This document shows, piece after piece, positions 1 to 9,373 of a stretch of DNA of 64,000 bases. The stretch is from Marinigracilibium pacificum. Its GTDB lineage: Bacteria; Bacteroidota; Bacteroidia; Cytophagales; Cyclobacteriaceae. Both the position numbers and the translations under genes were made by a program. The stretch spans positions 496,001 through 560,000 of the forward strand of contig NZ_JABBNU010000001.1 in assembly GCF_012926615.1 (NCBI RefSeq), in the 5' to 3' direction. A model generated the notes under the pieces. The model ran no database searches and was not told the origin of the DNA. It worked only from the letters and a program-made list of their open reading frames with translations. The stretch's first letter is position 1; the number at the start of each line of letters is the position of its first letter.

Positions 1-64
1 CCAATTAAATTTGTTATTGTTGGCAAGTTATATGTTTTTCTAAAATGCACAATTGCTAATCTAT

Positions 65-2140
65 ATGATATTGAAAGAAGGTATATACAAGTTTATGTTG
101 GTAGGTGTGGCATCGTTTTTATTAACCTTGCCTTCTATTGAAGCTCAAAACTCAGTAAATAGTGTCTTGAAAGACGCCAAAAGATATATGGATGGAGGAA
201 GTTATGATCTTGCTTCAGATTTGTTGAGTTATGCTGATTCGGTTGCAGAACCTAATGCTGATATAAAGTTTTATCTGGGAAAAAGTTATTTTCTGGATGA
301 AAAAAGGCAAAAAGCGAATAAGGCATTTACTGAGTTAGTGGAAATGGGTGTCCCTGAAAACTATAATGCCGAAGTGAATTTTTATCTGGGGAGAATAAAT
401 CATTTCAATTACAATTTTGATACAGCGATATATTATTACAATCAATACATAAATCTGGCATCTAGCCCTGGATCTCCTGGATATAATGAAGACCTCGTTG
501 AAGGAGGTGTTCAAAAATTTATCAGGGAGAGTTTGGTAGCAAAAGATCTTTATGAAAATAAGTTGACTCTGGATATTGAAAATGCAGGTAGTGCAATCAA
601 TTCTGAGTTTGCTGAATATGTACCTGTGCCTACTGCTGATGAATTAGAAATGTACTTTACCTCTCGTCGTGAAGGTGCATCAGGAGGAAAAAGAGATGTT
701 GACGGAAGGTTTTTCGAAGATATTTATGTAGTTAGTCGAAGATCAGTTAATGAGCCCTGGTCACAGGCCAAACAGTTACCATCGCCAGTTAATACAAAAG
801 GACATGATGCTAATGTTGGTTTAAGTTTTGATGGAAAGAAACTGATAATTTATAAGCCTGAAAATGGTGGTGATTTATTTTATTGTGAAAAACTTGGAGA
901 AGATCAGTGGTCTGAACCAGTTCCATTAGAGGGGATAAATTCTTCGCATTGGGAAGCCAGTGCCTGTTTCACTAAAAATGGTGAATATATCTATTTTAGT
1001 TCTGATCGTCCGGGAGGGTTTGGTGGAAGTGATATTTATCGAGCCAGAAGATTAAGCAATGGTAAGTGGGGTAATATTCAAAACCTCGGACCGATGATCA
1101 ATTCAAGTCTTGATGAAGATGCTCCTTACATGTATGTTGATAATGAAACATTGTTTTTCAGTTCAAAAGGGCATACTGGAATGGGAGGCTTTGACATTTA
1201 CAGTACTACTTATGACCCTGAAGCTGATACCTGGTCTCCACCTAGAAATATTGGCTTTCCGGTGAATACTCCTGATGACGACATATATTTTAATCTGGCA
1301 GCAGGTGGAGCGAGAGGGTATTTTTCAAGTTTCAGAAAAGATGGCTATGGCGAGAAGGATATTTATGTACTGAGCAGACCAAATCAGGAAATGGATAAGT
1401 TCATGATGAAGTTAAAGTTTAGTGATAGAGTATCCCAAAAAACTGTTCCGGGAAGCATAATGGTTACAGATCCGGGTGAAGATGTTATTGCAGTATACAG
1501 GTCTAAGGATGTTTTTGGTCAGACATACGAAATACCTCTTACTTTCAATGAAAAATATGCGCTGACCGTTCAGGCGGAGGGATATTATACCTTGTATGAA
1601 AAATTTGAAGTTGATCAAAGGCCAGATCTTTTTCAGATAGTAATGGGAGTTCCAATGCTTGAAGATCTTAGTATTCTTTATGATGCTTCTGGTGATGAGA
1701 TATTAAAAGATTCATTGATTATTAATGATGGTGAAGTTGTTTCTCTTGCAGCGATGACTGCAACAAATAGCCGGGTTAGGAAGAAGACTGAGAATATTGG
1801 GTATGTTTATTTTGCTTTTAATGATATTCAACCTGTAGATTCGTCAATGTCAGAGATCAAGAAGGTTAGTTATTTCATGAATGAAAATGCGAGTTCTACT
1901 GTTACAATCGTGGGATATACTGATGATGTAGGTTCCGAATCAGCAAATCAGCTCCTTTCCGTAAAACGAGCTGATCAGGTAGCAAAAATTCTTGAAGCTT
2001 TTGGTATAGCTAAGGATAGAATTAATGTAGAAGGAAGAGGGGAGAGCAATCCTTTGGGTGATAATTCAACAGACGAAGGGAGAAGTAAAAACAGAAGAGC
2101 ATCATTTGTTTTTGATATAAAAGACAATGAATCAGAATAG
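65..2140 (+). CDS. PD40-repeat / OmpA-family outer-membrane protein
   Basis: This is a peptidoglycan-anchored envelope protein of the PD40-OmpA type common in Bacteroidota, several of which work with T9SS or gliding machinery. After an N-terminal signal peptide come TPR-like helices (about residues 30-165) and a WD40-like (PD40) propeller with repeated SSDRPGGFGGSDIY-type blades (about 190-440). A short beta-sandwich linker follows, then a C-terminal OmpA domain (about 580-690) carrying GYTDDVGS and the NxxLSxxRA signature. I chose the ATG at 65 because it adds Lys residues ahead of the hydrophobic core of the signal peptide; TTG at 53 and ATG at 95 are alternatives. It converges on the AsmA-like gene with a 6-bp gap. 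The class is secure, the exact partner is not. Confidence 0.9.
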   Translation: MILKEGIYKFMLVGVASFLLTLPSIEAQNSVNSVLKDAKRYMDGGSYDLASDLLSYADSVAEPNADIKFYLGKSYFLDEKRQKANKAFTELVEMGVPENYNAEVNFYLGRINHFNYNFDTAIYYYNQYINLASSPGSPGYNEDLVEGGVQKFIRESLVAKDLYENKLTLDIENAGSAINSEFAEYVPVPTADELEMYFTSRREGASGGKRDVDGRFFEDIYVVSRRSVNEPWSQAKQLPSPVNTKGHDANVGLSFDGKKLIIYKPENGGDLFYCEKLGEDQWSEPVPLEGINSSHWEASACFTKNGEYIYFSSDRPGGFGGSDIYRARRLSNGKWGNIQNLGPMINSSLDEDAPYMYVDNETLFFSSKGHTGMGGFDIYSTTYDPEADTWSPPRNIGFPVNTPDDDIYFNLAAGGARGYFSSFRKDGYGEKDIYVLSRPNQEMDKFMMKLKFSDRVSQKTVPGSIMVTDPGEDVIAVYRSKDVFGQTYEIPLTFNEKYALTVQAEGYYTLYEKFEVDQRPDLFQIVMGVPMLEDLSILYDASGDEILKDSLIINDGEVVSLAAMTATNSRVRKKTENIGYVYFAFNDIQPVDSSMSEIKKVSYFMNENASSTVTIVGYTDDVGSESANQLLSVKRADQVAKILEAFGIAKDRINVEGRGESNPLGDNSTDEGRSKNRRASFVFDIKDNESE

Positions 2141-2153
2141 CCTGATTCATTGT
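2124..2153. terminator. 12-bp perfect hairpin at convergent gene ends
   Basis: A perfect 12-bp stem (2124-2135 with 2142-2153) encloses a 6-nt loop. The loop contains the TAG stop of the OmpA gene, and the right arm contains the stop of the opposing AsmA gene. On the minus strand a short T-rich stretch follows, so it best fits a terminator for the AsmA gene; the plus side has no U tract. The structure is seen directly and its function is inferred. Confidence 0.6.
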
Positions 2154-4639
2154 TGATCTGTTGTGTCTTCTGGAAAATCAAAATATTCTTCAGACAATTC
2201 TACCGTTCTGTCCTGATCGACGCCTTTGTTTTTAAAAGCATCAATAAGTTCCTTCTTTTCACCTTTGATATCTGTAGCTATTTTTTTGGTGACAGCTTTT
2301 GAGTCATAAACAATTTCATAATCATCTGTAGTACCAAGTATTCGCAAATGCAGTTTAGGACTTCCTGTTCCGTCATCTTCAACAGCTCCAAATACTTCGT
2401 CTTTATCTTCTCTGGCTCGTGAAAGTGGAACTATTACTTGATAGTTGATTACCTGGTCAAAATTGTGAATTCCTGAAACTTCAAGAGAGGTAATGTTTGT
2501 ACCAACTGTCATTTTTGGCAGTGTAATTTGTTTGTTTTTAACAATAAGCTGGTTTTGCATATCATCAAATCGCAGGCGAGCAAGCGACTCTTCTTTTACA
2601 AATTTTGAAAGTGCCTGTAATGGTTCAAAATTATTCAGTTCACCATCTTTGATTTCAATATCAGCTGTACATGTAAACCTGTCTGATTTAAACTTAAGCT
2701 GCGAATCTAATACAATATGGCTTGAGACATAGGCAGTAACATTACCTTTTAGGTGTTTATCTTGCAGCCAGTCTTGACCGAAATTTTCGAAAACATAAAA
2801 CACTTCATCAATTTTAATATTATTTACTCGTCCTCTGTTGTCAATTATGATACCTGATTCGAAGCGGTCGTCAATTTGCGCATCAAGTTCCAAAAATCCA
2901 CCAAAACTATTTAGCCTCAGATTTTTGATTTGAGCTACTTTATCTTTCATAATAAGATTGCTGGTAAGGTTTGTAGCTTTAAATTTTCGGAATTTTATAT
3001 TTTCAATATTACAGTCAAAATCAAGGTTGAACTTTTCAGGTAGACGAAGACTATATTGCTGACCTTCAGCAGTATTGATGTTTCCGCCTAATAATTCATC
3101 AAGGTCTATATTGTTAGAATGTAGATCAGACTCAATGGTGATTATTTGATTTCCTTTTTCAGTAAAAAGAGAGAAAATATAGTTTGCAAATCCATTAAGC
3201 CTGAAGTCACTGTTACCTATTTTTCCTTTAAGATCAGAAATAGCCAGTTGGTTGTTTTTTAATCTGAAATTTCCTTCAAAATCATTAAACCCATATTCAA
3301 AGCCCTTAACATTAAAACTAGTTTTTTCGATTTGAATCTCTCCAGTGGCATTTGCCCTTTGGAAAAGCTGGGATTTCATTTCTTCAACTCGCCCTTTTAA
3401 AGAAAAGTCAAAATGAACTTTTCCGTTTTTGGCACTGATATTATTGTCCGGAATAAAGGCTGTAAGGGCTTTTAGGTTGGCAGCACCCTTAAAAGAACAA
3501 TCAATTAGAGGTGAATTGAAATTTACGACATCAATATATCCATGAATTTTTTCACCTCCAAACTCTCCTGAGACTGACTTAATGTTTAATTTGTAAGTGC
3601 TTTTTAAGTCAATATTTTCAGTTTCAAAATGACCTTGAAGCTGTGCGTTTTCAAATTTTGAATTAGTTTCAGGGTAGGTGATGTTAAATTTGTTACCGCT
3701 AAAGTCGATTCCCACACCAAAAAGATTTCCTGTTCCATTTATAGTGGCTACGAATTTCAAGTTACCAGATGATTGATAGGCAAGCCACGGCTCTGCCTGA
3801 TCACCGGGTATAAATTGAAGCAGGTGATTTATGTTTGTGTCATCAGAAGATACAATTACCTTGGTAATGTCTTCTTTTCCAGACCAATCATAAAAACCAT
3901 TTGATCTGTATTCAAAATTATCCATTTGAATAAGACCTTTTTCCCATAGTACCTTTTTGTTATTATTTAAATAGGTGATTTCTGTTTCAATATTTATAGG
4001 GATAGATTTTTCAAGAGTGTAGTTAGGTTCAATAATTTTTTCCCAAATAAAATTCCCATCAATAAAAATTTTGAGATCCGGTTTTAGTTCAACATCTACC
4101 TGCGTAAATAGTGAATTAGTTTGGTATATGGACGATCTTGAGTTATCGTAATAAGTTAATATCACATGGTCCAGAAAGATCTTTTCTAACTCAAGAGATG
4201 TATTTGAGTCAACCGTTGAGTCCTGTGCCCAGATTTGGTAATTATAAGTGTTATCGGGATTTCTCTCGATATTTATTTCTCCTTCCTGAATGATAATACT
4301 TTTAACAGATACCTCTCCGGTAATTAATTCGAACAAGCCAATGTTTACAAGGATTCTATCAACATCAATAAGAGTACTGCTAAAATTTGTTTTCCCTTGG
4401 CATTGCACATTAGAGAGTGAAATGGAAACCGAAGGGAAATGCCCAAAGATGGTAACATCTATGTTGTCTGTGTTTACCGGGACTTCAAGCTTCTTGTTGA
4501 CAGTGGTTACAAATTCATTTATTATATCATCTTTAAAAATTTGGATGACTAGAAATAAAATAAGTGTAAGCCCGACAAAGATTGATGCTAGCCAGAAAAA
4601 AAATTTTTTAATAATACCGCTGGTCAAGTTTATATTCAA
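2147..4639 (-). CDS. AsmA-like envelope protein
   Basis: This 830-residue protein has one N-terminal membrane anchor (about residues 12-35), followed by a long periplasmic region of repeating beta-strand segments. It ends in an AsmA C-terminal-like domain (about 640-790). This matches the AsmA/TamB-like superfamily, whose members form long grooved beta structures and are linked to lipid transport between inner and outer membranes or to outer-membrane assembly. The neighbours give no functional clue: it is a single gene convergent with the OmpA gene and divergent from the tRNA. The last 30 residues are highly charged and probably disordered. The family is confident; the substrate is unknown. 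Confidence 0.85.
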   Translation of the reverse strand: MNINLTSGIIKKFFFWLASIFVGLTLILFLVIQIFKDDIINEFVTTVNKKLEVPVNTDNIDVTIFGHFPSVSISLSNVQCQGKTNFSSTLIDVDRILVNIGLFELITGEVSVKSIIIQEGEINIERNPDNTYNYQIWAQDSTVDSNTSLELEKIFLDHVILTYYDNSRSSIYQTNSLFTQVDVELKPDLKIFIDGNFIWEKIIEPNYTLEKSIPINIETEITYLNNNKKVLWEKGLIQMDNFEYRSNGFYDWSGKEDITKVIVSSDDTNINHLLQFIPGDQAEPWLAYQSSGNLKFVATINGTGNLFGVGIDFSGNKFNITYPETNSKFENAQLQGHFETENIDLKSTYKLNIKSVSGEFGGEKIHGYIDVVNFNSPLIDCSFKGAANLKALTAFIPDNNISAKNGKVHFDFSLKGRVEEMKSQLFQRANATGEIQIEKTSFNVKGFEYGFNDFEGNFRLKNNQLAISDLKGKIGNSDFRLNGFANYIFSLFTEKGNQIITIESDLHSNNIDLDELLGGNINTAEGQQYSLRLPEKFNLDFDCNIENIKFRKFKATNLTSNLIMKDKVAQIKNLRLNSFGGFLELDAQIDDRFESGIIIDNRGRVNNIKIDEVFYVFENFGQDWLQDKHLKGNVTAYVSSHIVLDSQLKFKSDRFTCTADIEIKDGELNNFEPLQALSKFVKEESLARLRFDDMQNQLIVKNKQITLPKMTVGTNITSLEVSGIHNFDQVINYQVIVPLSRAREDKDEVFGAVEDDGTGSPKLHLRILGTTDDYEIVYDSKAVTKKIATDIKGEKKELIDAFKNKGVDQDRTVELSEEYFDFPEDTTDQQ

Positions 4640-4727
4640 GTTTCTGATTTTCTTAATAATACGCCCTGATAAAAATATATACGTAAAATTGGGTAATAAT
4701 ATTTTTTAAAAAAAATTTTAATCAGTG

Positions 4728-4758
4728 TTTGCAAATATAAAATTGTGGGCTACATTTG
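4728..4758 (+). promoter_or_regulatory. Bacteroidota-type promoter of tRNA-Val
   Basis: TTTG at 4728-4731 and TACATTTG at 4751-4758 are separated by 19 nt. This fits the -33 TTTG / -7 TAnnTTTG consensus of the Bacteroidota housekeeping sigma factor. The -7 element ends 34 nt before the tRNA, leaving room for a short leader. It is the clearest promoter in the window. Confidence 0.8.
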
Positions 4759-4792
4759 CACTCCTGTTACACGAAACAGGGACACAAAATAA

Positions 4793-4867
4793 GGGCTCTT
4801 AGCTCAGTTGGTTCAGAGCACCTGCCTTACAAGCAGGGGGTCACTGGTTCGAATCCAGTAGGGCCCA
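4793..4867 (+). tRNA. tRNA-Val (anticodon UAC)
   Basis: A full cloverleaf folds from this 75-nt stretch. The 7-bp acceptor stem (one G-U pair) is GGGCTCT with AGGGCCC, the D stem is GCTC/GAGC, and the 5-bp anticodon stem is CCTGC/GCAGG around loop CTTACAA. The T arm is ACTGG-TTCGAAT-CCAGT. Bases 34-36 of the loop read TAC, so the tRNA is valine-specific. The discriminator base is A and the terminal CCA is not fully encoded. It has its own promoter and a strong terminator. It appears to be the intact parent of the degenerate tRNA-like copies downstream. Confidence 0.95.
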
Positions 4868-4868
4868 C

Positions 4869-4903
4869 AAAAAGCAATCTCAATAGAGGTTGCTTTTTTT
4901 TTT
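4869..4903 (+). terminator. Rho-independent terminator of tRNA-Val
   Basis: AGCAATCTC (4873-4881) pairs with GAGGTTGCT (4886-4894) around an AATA loop, and a 10-T tract follows. The same hairpin recurs three more times at about 5235, 5687 and 6167, after each tRNA-like copy in the array. Confidence 0.9.
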
Positions 4904-4905
4904 GA

Positions 4906-5233
<328 letters not shown>

Positions 5234-5234
5234 C

Positions 5235-5268
5235 AAAAAGCAATCTCAATAGAGGTTGCTTTTTTTTT
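5235..5268 (+). terminator. Terminator repeat 2
   Basis: A second copy of the AGCAATCTC / GAGGTTGCT hairpin, followed by a T tract, lies directly after tRNA-like element 1. It would end transcription coming from GIY-YIG copy 1. Confidence 0.8.
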
Positions 5269-5270
5269 GA

Positions 5271-5592
<322 letters not shown>

Positions 5593-5597
<5 letters not shown>

Positions 5598-5651
5598 GAT
5601 CAAATATAAACCTAAGCTATTAAGCTTTGGGTTTTATTTGCAGGACCGGGT
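5593..5651 (+). repeat. 59-nt segmented hairpin insert, copy A
   Basis: Nested pairings are ACCCGG with CCGGGT, CAAATA with TATTTG, AAACC with GGTTT and AAGCT with AGCTT, around an ATTA loop. It sits between tRNA-like element 2 and a second short copy of the tRNA 3' end (TCCAGTAGGGCCC at about 5672), so it looks inserted at the tRNA 3' terminus. A sibling lies at 6045-6103. Confidence 0.7.
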
Positions 5652-5686
5652 TTCTGGATCACTTCTAGTAATCCAGTAGGGCCCAC

Positions 5687-5720
5687 AAAAAGCAATCTCA
5701 ATAGAGGTTGCTGTTTTTTT
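5687..5720 (+). terminator. Terminator repeat 3 (interrupted T tract)
   Basis: The same 9-bp hairpin as the tRNA-Val terminator, but a G interrupts the start of the T run (GCTGTTTTTTT). Confidence 0.7.
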
Positions 5721-5722
5721 GA

Positions 5723-6044
<322 letters not shown>

Positions 6045-6049
<5 letters not shown>

Positions 6050-6103
6050 GATCAAATATAAACCCAAGCTATTGAGTTTTGGGTTTTATTTGCAGGACCG
6101 GGT
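6045..6103 (+). repeat. 59-nt segmented hairpin insert, copy B
   Basis: This has the same length and pairing plan as the insert at 5593-5651. The inner stem changed on both sides (AAACCCAA with TTGGGTTT here), so the fold is kept although the sequence differs. A second copy of the tRNA 3' end follows, itself interrupted by a roughly 27-nt stretch at about 6135-6161. Confidence 0.65.
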
Positions 6104-6166
6104 ATCTGGATAACTTCAAGTAATCCAGTAGGCCCATGACGATAAATGTCAGGGATAGATGCCCAC

Positions 6167-6199
6167 AAAAGCAATCTCAATAGAGGTTGCTTTTTTTTT
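6167..6199 (+). terminator. Terminator repeat 4
   Basis: The fourth copy of the AGCAATCTC / GAGGTTGCT hairpin, with a clean run of nine Ts. Confidence 0.75.
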
Positions 6200-6201
6200 G
6201 A

Positions 6202-6342
<141 letters not shown>

Positions 6343-6640
6343 AAAGCAAATGACTTTCTCGCTTTTTAAAAAAAAAACTGTCATGGAATAAATATTTATC
6401 AATAATATTGAATCGAATGTATTATAATTGTGGCTTTATTTTAGAGCTGGGATATTTTTTTTGATGATTATTTATAATTACTAGGATTTTTTTTATATTG
6501 GTTAGATTTCATTTTTTTAGAAATCGATTATTTACGATCCCATACAATAAAGTCTTCATATAGCTTAATCCCACTTTAGACTTTTTATACCCTTAATTAA
6601 GGGTTTAACCTGAAAAGGAATTTTTTTAACATATATAACC
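6343..6640. other. AT-rich intergenic region
   Basis: No coding frame or RNA is visible in these 298 bp between the GIY-YIG array and the Met-rich outer-membrane protein gene. The only clear structure is the 16-bp palindrome at 6589-6604, listed separately. Confidence 0.6.
6589..6604. promoter_or_regulatory. 16-bp perfect palindrome upstream of Met-rich OM protein
   Basis: ACCCTTAATTAAGGGT is a perfect dyad ending 36 bp before the start codon at 6641. Position and symmetry suit a dimeric repressor or activator site. No cognate regulator gene is adjacent. Confidence 0.45.
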
Positions 6641-7681
6641 ATGAAGTATATTCTTTATTTATTATTTGCTGTCTCCTTTGTGGGCAATGTATTTTCTCAG
6701 GAGAAAAATTCAGAAGAAGAAGTTAAAATACTTAGTTTATCTGAACTTATGAAAATCAGAATAAAGCAAGTTGCCTTATTAGATGTACCCCATACACATT
6801 CTAAAGGAGAGGTAATGTTATCATATCATTATATGCAAATGAATATGAAAGATACACGCAGTGGAATGGATGATGTTACCACTGAAACGGTATTAGAGAA
6901 TTATATGGTTTCTCCGGAGCAAATGAAAATGGATATGCATATGTTTCATTTAATGTATGCACCATCTGATCGGTTTACCTTGATGTCCATGTTTTCTTAC
7001 AATAAAAATGAAATGGACCTGGTAATGATGAATGGAATGAAATTCACAACCGAAAGTAAGGGGTTTGGTGACCTTCAAATCTCTGGTCTGTACACTCTCC
7101 TTGAAAAGAACTCTGGTAGGTTAGTAGGAAGTTTAGGTTTAAGTATTCCTATCGGATCAATTGATGAAACGGATGCAACCCCAATGAATGTAGAAGGTCA
7201 GAAATTACCATATCCAATGCAGATAGGAAGTGGAACTGTTGATCCAACAATTTCTACAACATATTTTGTAACAAATGAAAAGTATGGTTGGGGTTTTGAT
7301 ATGAGGAATAAATTTCGACTATATGATAATTCAAATGATTATAATTTCGGTAATTTATTTAAAGCAACAGCTTGGTATTCAAGAATTTGGAGTGAAGTAT
7401 TTATAACTACGTTTAGAGTTGACTTTGCTAATCAATCTAAAATTAGTGGGAAAGATCCTGATTTAAACCCTATGATGGTTTATACTGCAAATCCTGATAA
7501 TATGGGCGGAACCACAGTTTTGGGTGGTTTGGGTTTTAATATTAACCCTGGAGGTAGAATGAAGGGTATTAGATTTTCAGTTGAAAGTAAGCTACCATTG
7601 TACCAAAAAACAAGTGGCTATCAGATGAAAACTCAGAACATTTTTAAGCTCGCTTTAACATATGTTTTTACTAAGTCTTAA
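6641..7681 (+). CDS. Met-rich outer-membrane protein, transporter/MetA-pathway-like family
   Basis: This 346-residue protein has a signal peptide (MKYILYLLFAVSFVGNVFSQ) and a body of alternating beta strands typical of an outer-membrane barrel. It resembles proteins annotated as transporter or phenol MetA-pathway family. The N-terminal half has Met/His clusters (HYMQMNMKD, MKMDMHMFHLMY), which suggest binding of soft metals such as Cu or Ag; this is inference from composition. It is monocistronic, with a palindrome upstream and a bidirectional terminator downstream. No metal efflux genes are next to it in this window. Confidence 0.7.
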   Translation: MKYILYLLFAVSFVGNVFSQEKNSEEEVKILSLSELMKIRIKQVALLDVPHTHSKGEVMLSYHYMQMNMKDTRSGMDDVTTETVLENYMVSPEQMKMDMHMFHLMYAPSDRFTLMSMFSYNKNEMDLVMMNGMKFTTESKGFGDLQISGLYTLLEKNSGRLVGSLGLSIPIGSIDETDATPMNVEGQKLPYPMQIGSGTVDPTISTTYFVTNEKYGWGFDMRNKFRLYDNSNDYNFGNLFKATAWYSRIWSEVFITTFRVDFANQSKISGKDPDLNPMMVYTANPDNMGGTTVLGGLGFNINPGGRMKGIRFSVESKLPLYQKTSGYQMKTQNIFKLALTYVFTKS

Positions 7682-7699
7682 TTATAAATAACATGTTAA

Positions 7700-7731
7700 A
7701 AAAAACCACATCCTGAAGATGTGGTTTTTTT
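7700..7731. terminator. Bidirectional terminator
   Basis: CCACATC (7706-7712) pairs with GATGTGG (7718-7724) around a CTGAA loop, with an A run before and a T run after. It serves both the OM protein gene and the convergent DinB-fold gene. Confidence 0.9.
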
Positions 7732-7739
7732 GATTCTGT

Positions 7740-8252
7740 TTATTTTCCTTCACTCCATGGTGGCGCAATATTATTTGATCTTGCATAAGCTATTAACTGC
7801 CCCATATGTTCTTCACAATGACCAAAAGCAATTAGTAAAACAGACCTAAGAGTCATTTGGCTTCCAAAAACATCTACCATATTATCCAGTTTATCTTCAG
7901 GTATTGACATCACACTATTAATCATGTGATCATAAGATTTTTTAAGAGCTTCTATACTTGCTTCCTTTCCAACTATGTTCATGTTTCTTGGATCAATTCC
8001 AGCCGGTATCTCTACTCCTGCAAAGGTTGGGAAGAAATAATTTGCCCCGGTAATATGCAACACAACATCATTTACAGATCTGATATCATCCGCAGGTCTC
8101 CATCCATAATCTTGAGCAGGGATAGCTTCGGCAAGTGAAATTACTTTATCAGAGTTGGCTTTAATCATTCCGGCAAGGTCCTTTTGAAAAGAGCTTTGTG
8201 AAAAGAGTAATGCAGGAATAACCATTAATAGTGGGAGTAATAGTTTTTTCAT
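7740..8252 (-). CDS. DinB-fold protein with signal peptide
   Basis: This 170-residue protein begins with a signal peptide ending near LLFSQS, followed by a four-helix DinB/YfiT-like bundle. The metal triad typical of the fold is present as His66 (LHITGAN) and His145/His149 (GHCEEHMGQ). DinB-fold proteins bind a metal and some are thiol-dependent transferases; the substrate here is unknown. Export to the periplasm is predicted, and secreted members are common in Bacteroidota. It lies alone, divergent from the potassium channel gene. The name does not imply a role in DNA damage. Confidence 0.85.
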   Translation of the reverse strand: MKKLLLPLLMVIPALLFSQSSFQKDLAGMIKANSDKVISLAEAIPAQDYGWRPADDIRSVNDVVLHITGANYFFPTFAGVEIPAGIDPRNMNIVGKEASIEALKKSYDHMINSVMSIPEDKLDNMVDVFGSQMTLRSVLLIAFGHCEEHMGQLIAYARSNNIAPPWSEGK

Positions 8253-8351
8253 GATATGTTTTTTATTTAAGTTAATAGAAAAAATAATAATTAGCTATTT
8301 AACTTTATTCATTGTTAATTATCGGGCTAATCATTAAAAGAAGGTTTAAGC

Positions 8352-9362
8352 ATGCAGAGAGCGCTTAGGAGGTTGATTTTTGCTTCAATTTTATTTCTGA
8401 TCAGTATGATGGTCGGAACTGCCGGGTTTATTTATATTGAAAATTACTCTACAATTGATGCAGTATATATGTCGGTCTTGACGTTTTCGACTGTTGGTTT
8501 TCACGAAGTAAATCCCTTAAGCGAAAATGGAAAGATATTCGCATCAATTTATATAGCTTTCAACCTTGGTGTTTTTGCATATAGCGTATCAGTATTATCT
8601 TCTTTCATATTTGAGGGTGAATTAAAAAAAGTATTTCAGAAATATATAGATAACAGGGCATTGAAAATGTTGACTAATCATGTAATTGTTTGTGGATTTG
8701 GAAAGAATGGCGAAATGGCCGCCCGAGAACTAGCTGATTCTGAGCAGGAATTTATTGTTGTAGAAAAAGATCAGCATGTTATTGATTCGTCTGCTGAAGG
8801 ATACAACTTCAAATTTCTAAACGAAGATGCTACGATGGATGACACTTTAATTAAAGCCGGTATTAAACGAGCTTCAGCAATAATTTGTGCTCTTCCTGGT
8901 GATTCGGATAATGTATTTATCACCTTAACTGCAAGGGAGCTCAATCCGAGGATAAATATTATTGCAAAGGCAACTGAACTAAATACAGAGAAAAAGCTAA
9001 TCCGTGCAGGTGCATCACATGTAGTAATGCCTGATATGGTTGGTGGGTCTTATATGGCAGCTCTAGTAACCAAGCCATTTGTAATAGAGTTTCTGACTAT
9101 ACTAAATGGATCTAATAAAAGTAAGTATAAGCTGGAAGAGGTAAGTCATGATCAGCTTAAGCCTCAATATCAGAATAAATCTCTTCGGGAATTAGATGTT
9201 AGAAATAAAAGTGGCACAACTATATTGGCTTTCAAAGATGATAAAGAAGGATTTATTTTTAATCCACACTCTGAAAAAATAGTCGGAGAAGGCGATGTAC
9301 TTATTGTTTTAGGTGAAAATGATACGATTATTAAATTCAAGGACACCTTCACTACTAAATAG
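8352..9362 (+). CDS. Potassium channel protein with TrkA-N (RCK) and TrkA-C domains
   Basis: This is a two-TM ion channel (TM1 about residues 8-30, TM2 about 60-87) with a pore loop carrying the selectivity filter T47-V-G-F50. A cytoplasmic RCK domain follows, with the Rossmann motif GFGKNG (115-120) and an Asp/Glu-type end of beta 2 (VVEKD), then a TrkA-C domain (about 245-335). The layout matches MthK-like ligand-gated K+ channels. The filter has Phe and then His where the classical sequence is YG; TVGF variants are known in this group. AAGAAGG lies 6-12 bp upstream of the ATG. The next gene starts 11 bp downstream, so the two may be cotranscribed. Confidence 0.88.
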   Translation: MQRALRRLIFASILFLISMMVGTAGFIYIENYSTIDAVYMSVLTFSTVGFHEVNPLSENGKIFASIYIAFNLGVFAYSVSVLSSFIFEGELKKVFQKYIDNRALKMLTNHVIVCGFGKNGEMAARELADSEQEFIVVEKDQHVIDSSAEGYNFKFLNEDATMDDTLIKAGIKRASAIICALPGDSDNVFITLTARELNPRINIIAKATELNTEKKLIRAGASHVVMPDMVGGSYMAALVTKPFVIEFLTILNGSNKSKYKLEEVSHDQLKPQYQNKSLRELDVRNKSGTTILAFKDDKEGFIFNPHSEKIVGEGDVLIVLGENDTIIKFKDTFTTK

Positions 9363-9373
9363 TATTTCATTTC

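Noticed and set aside
4290-4709. Plus-strand reading frame of 139 codons antisense to the AsmA gene
   Set aside because: It mirrors the opposite coding strand, has no domain and no ribosome binding site.
7740-8252. DNA damage-inducible role of the DinB-fold protein
   Set aside because: The protein has a signal peptide, so it acts outside the cytoplasm; the fold name does not imply repair.
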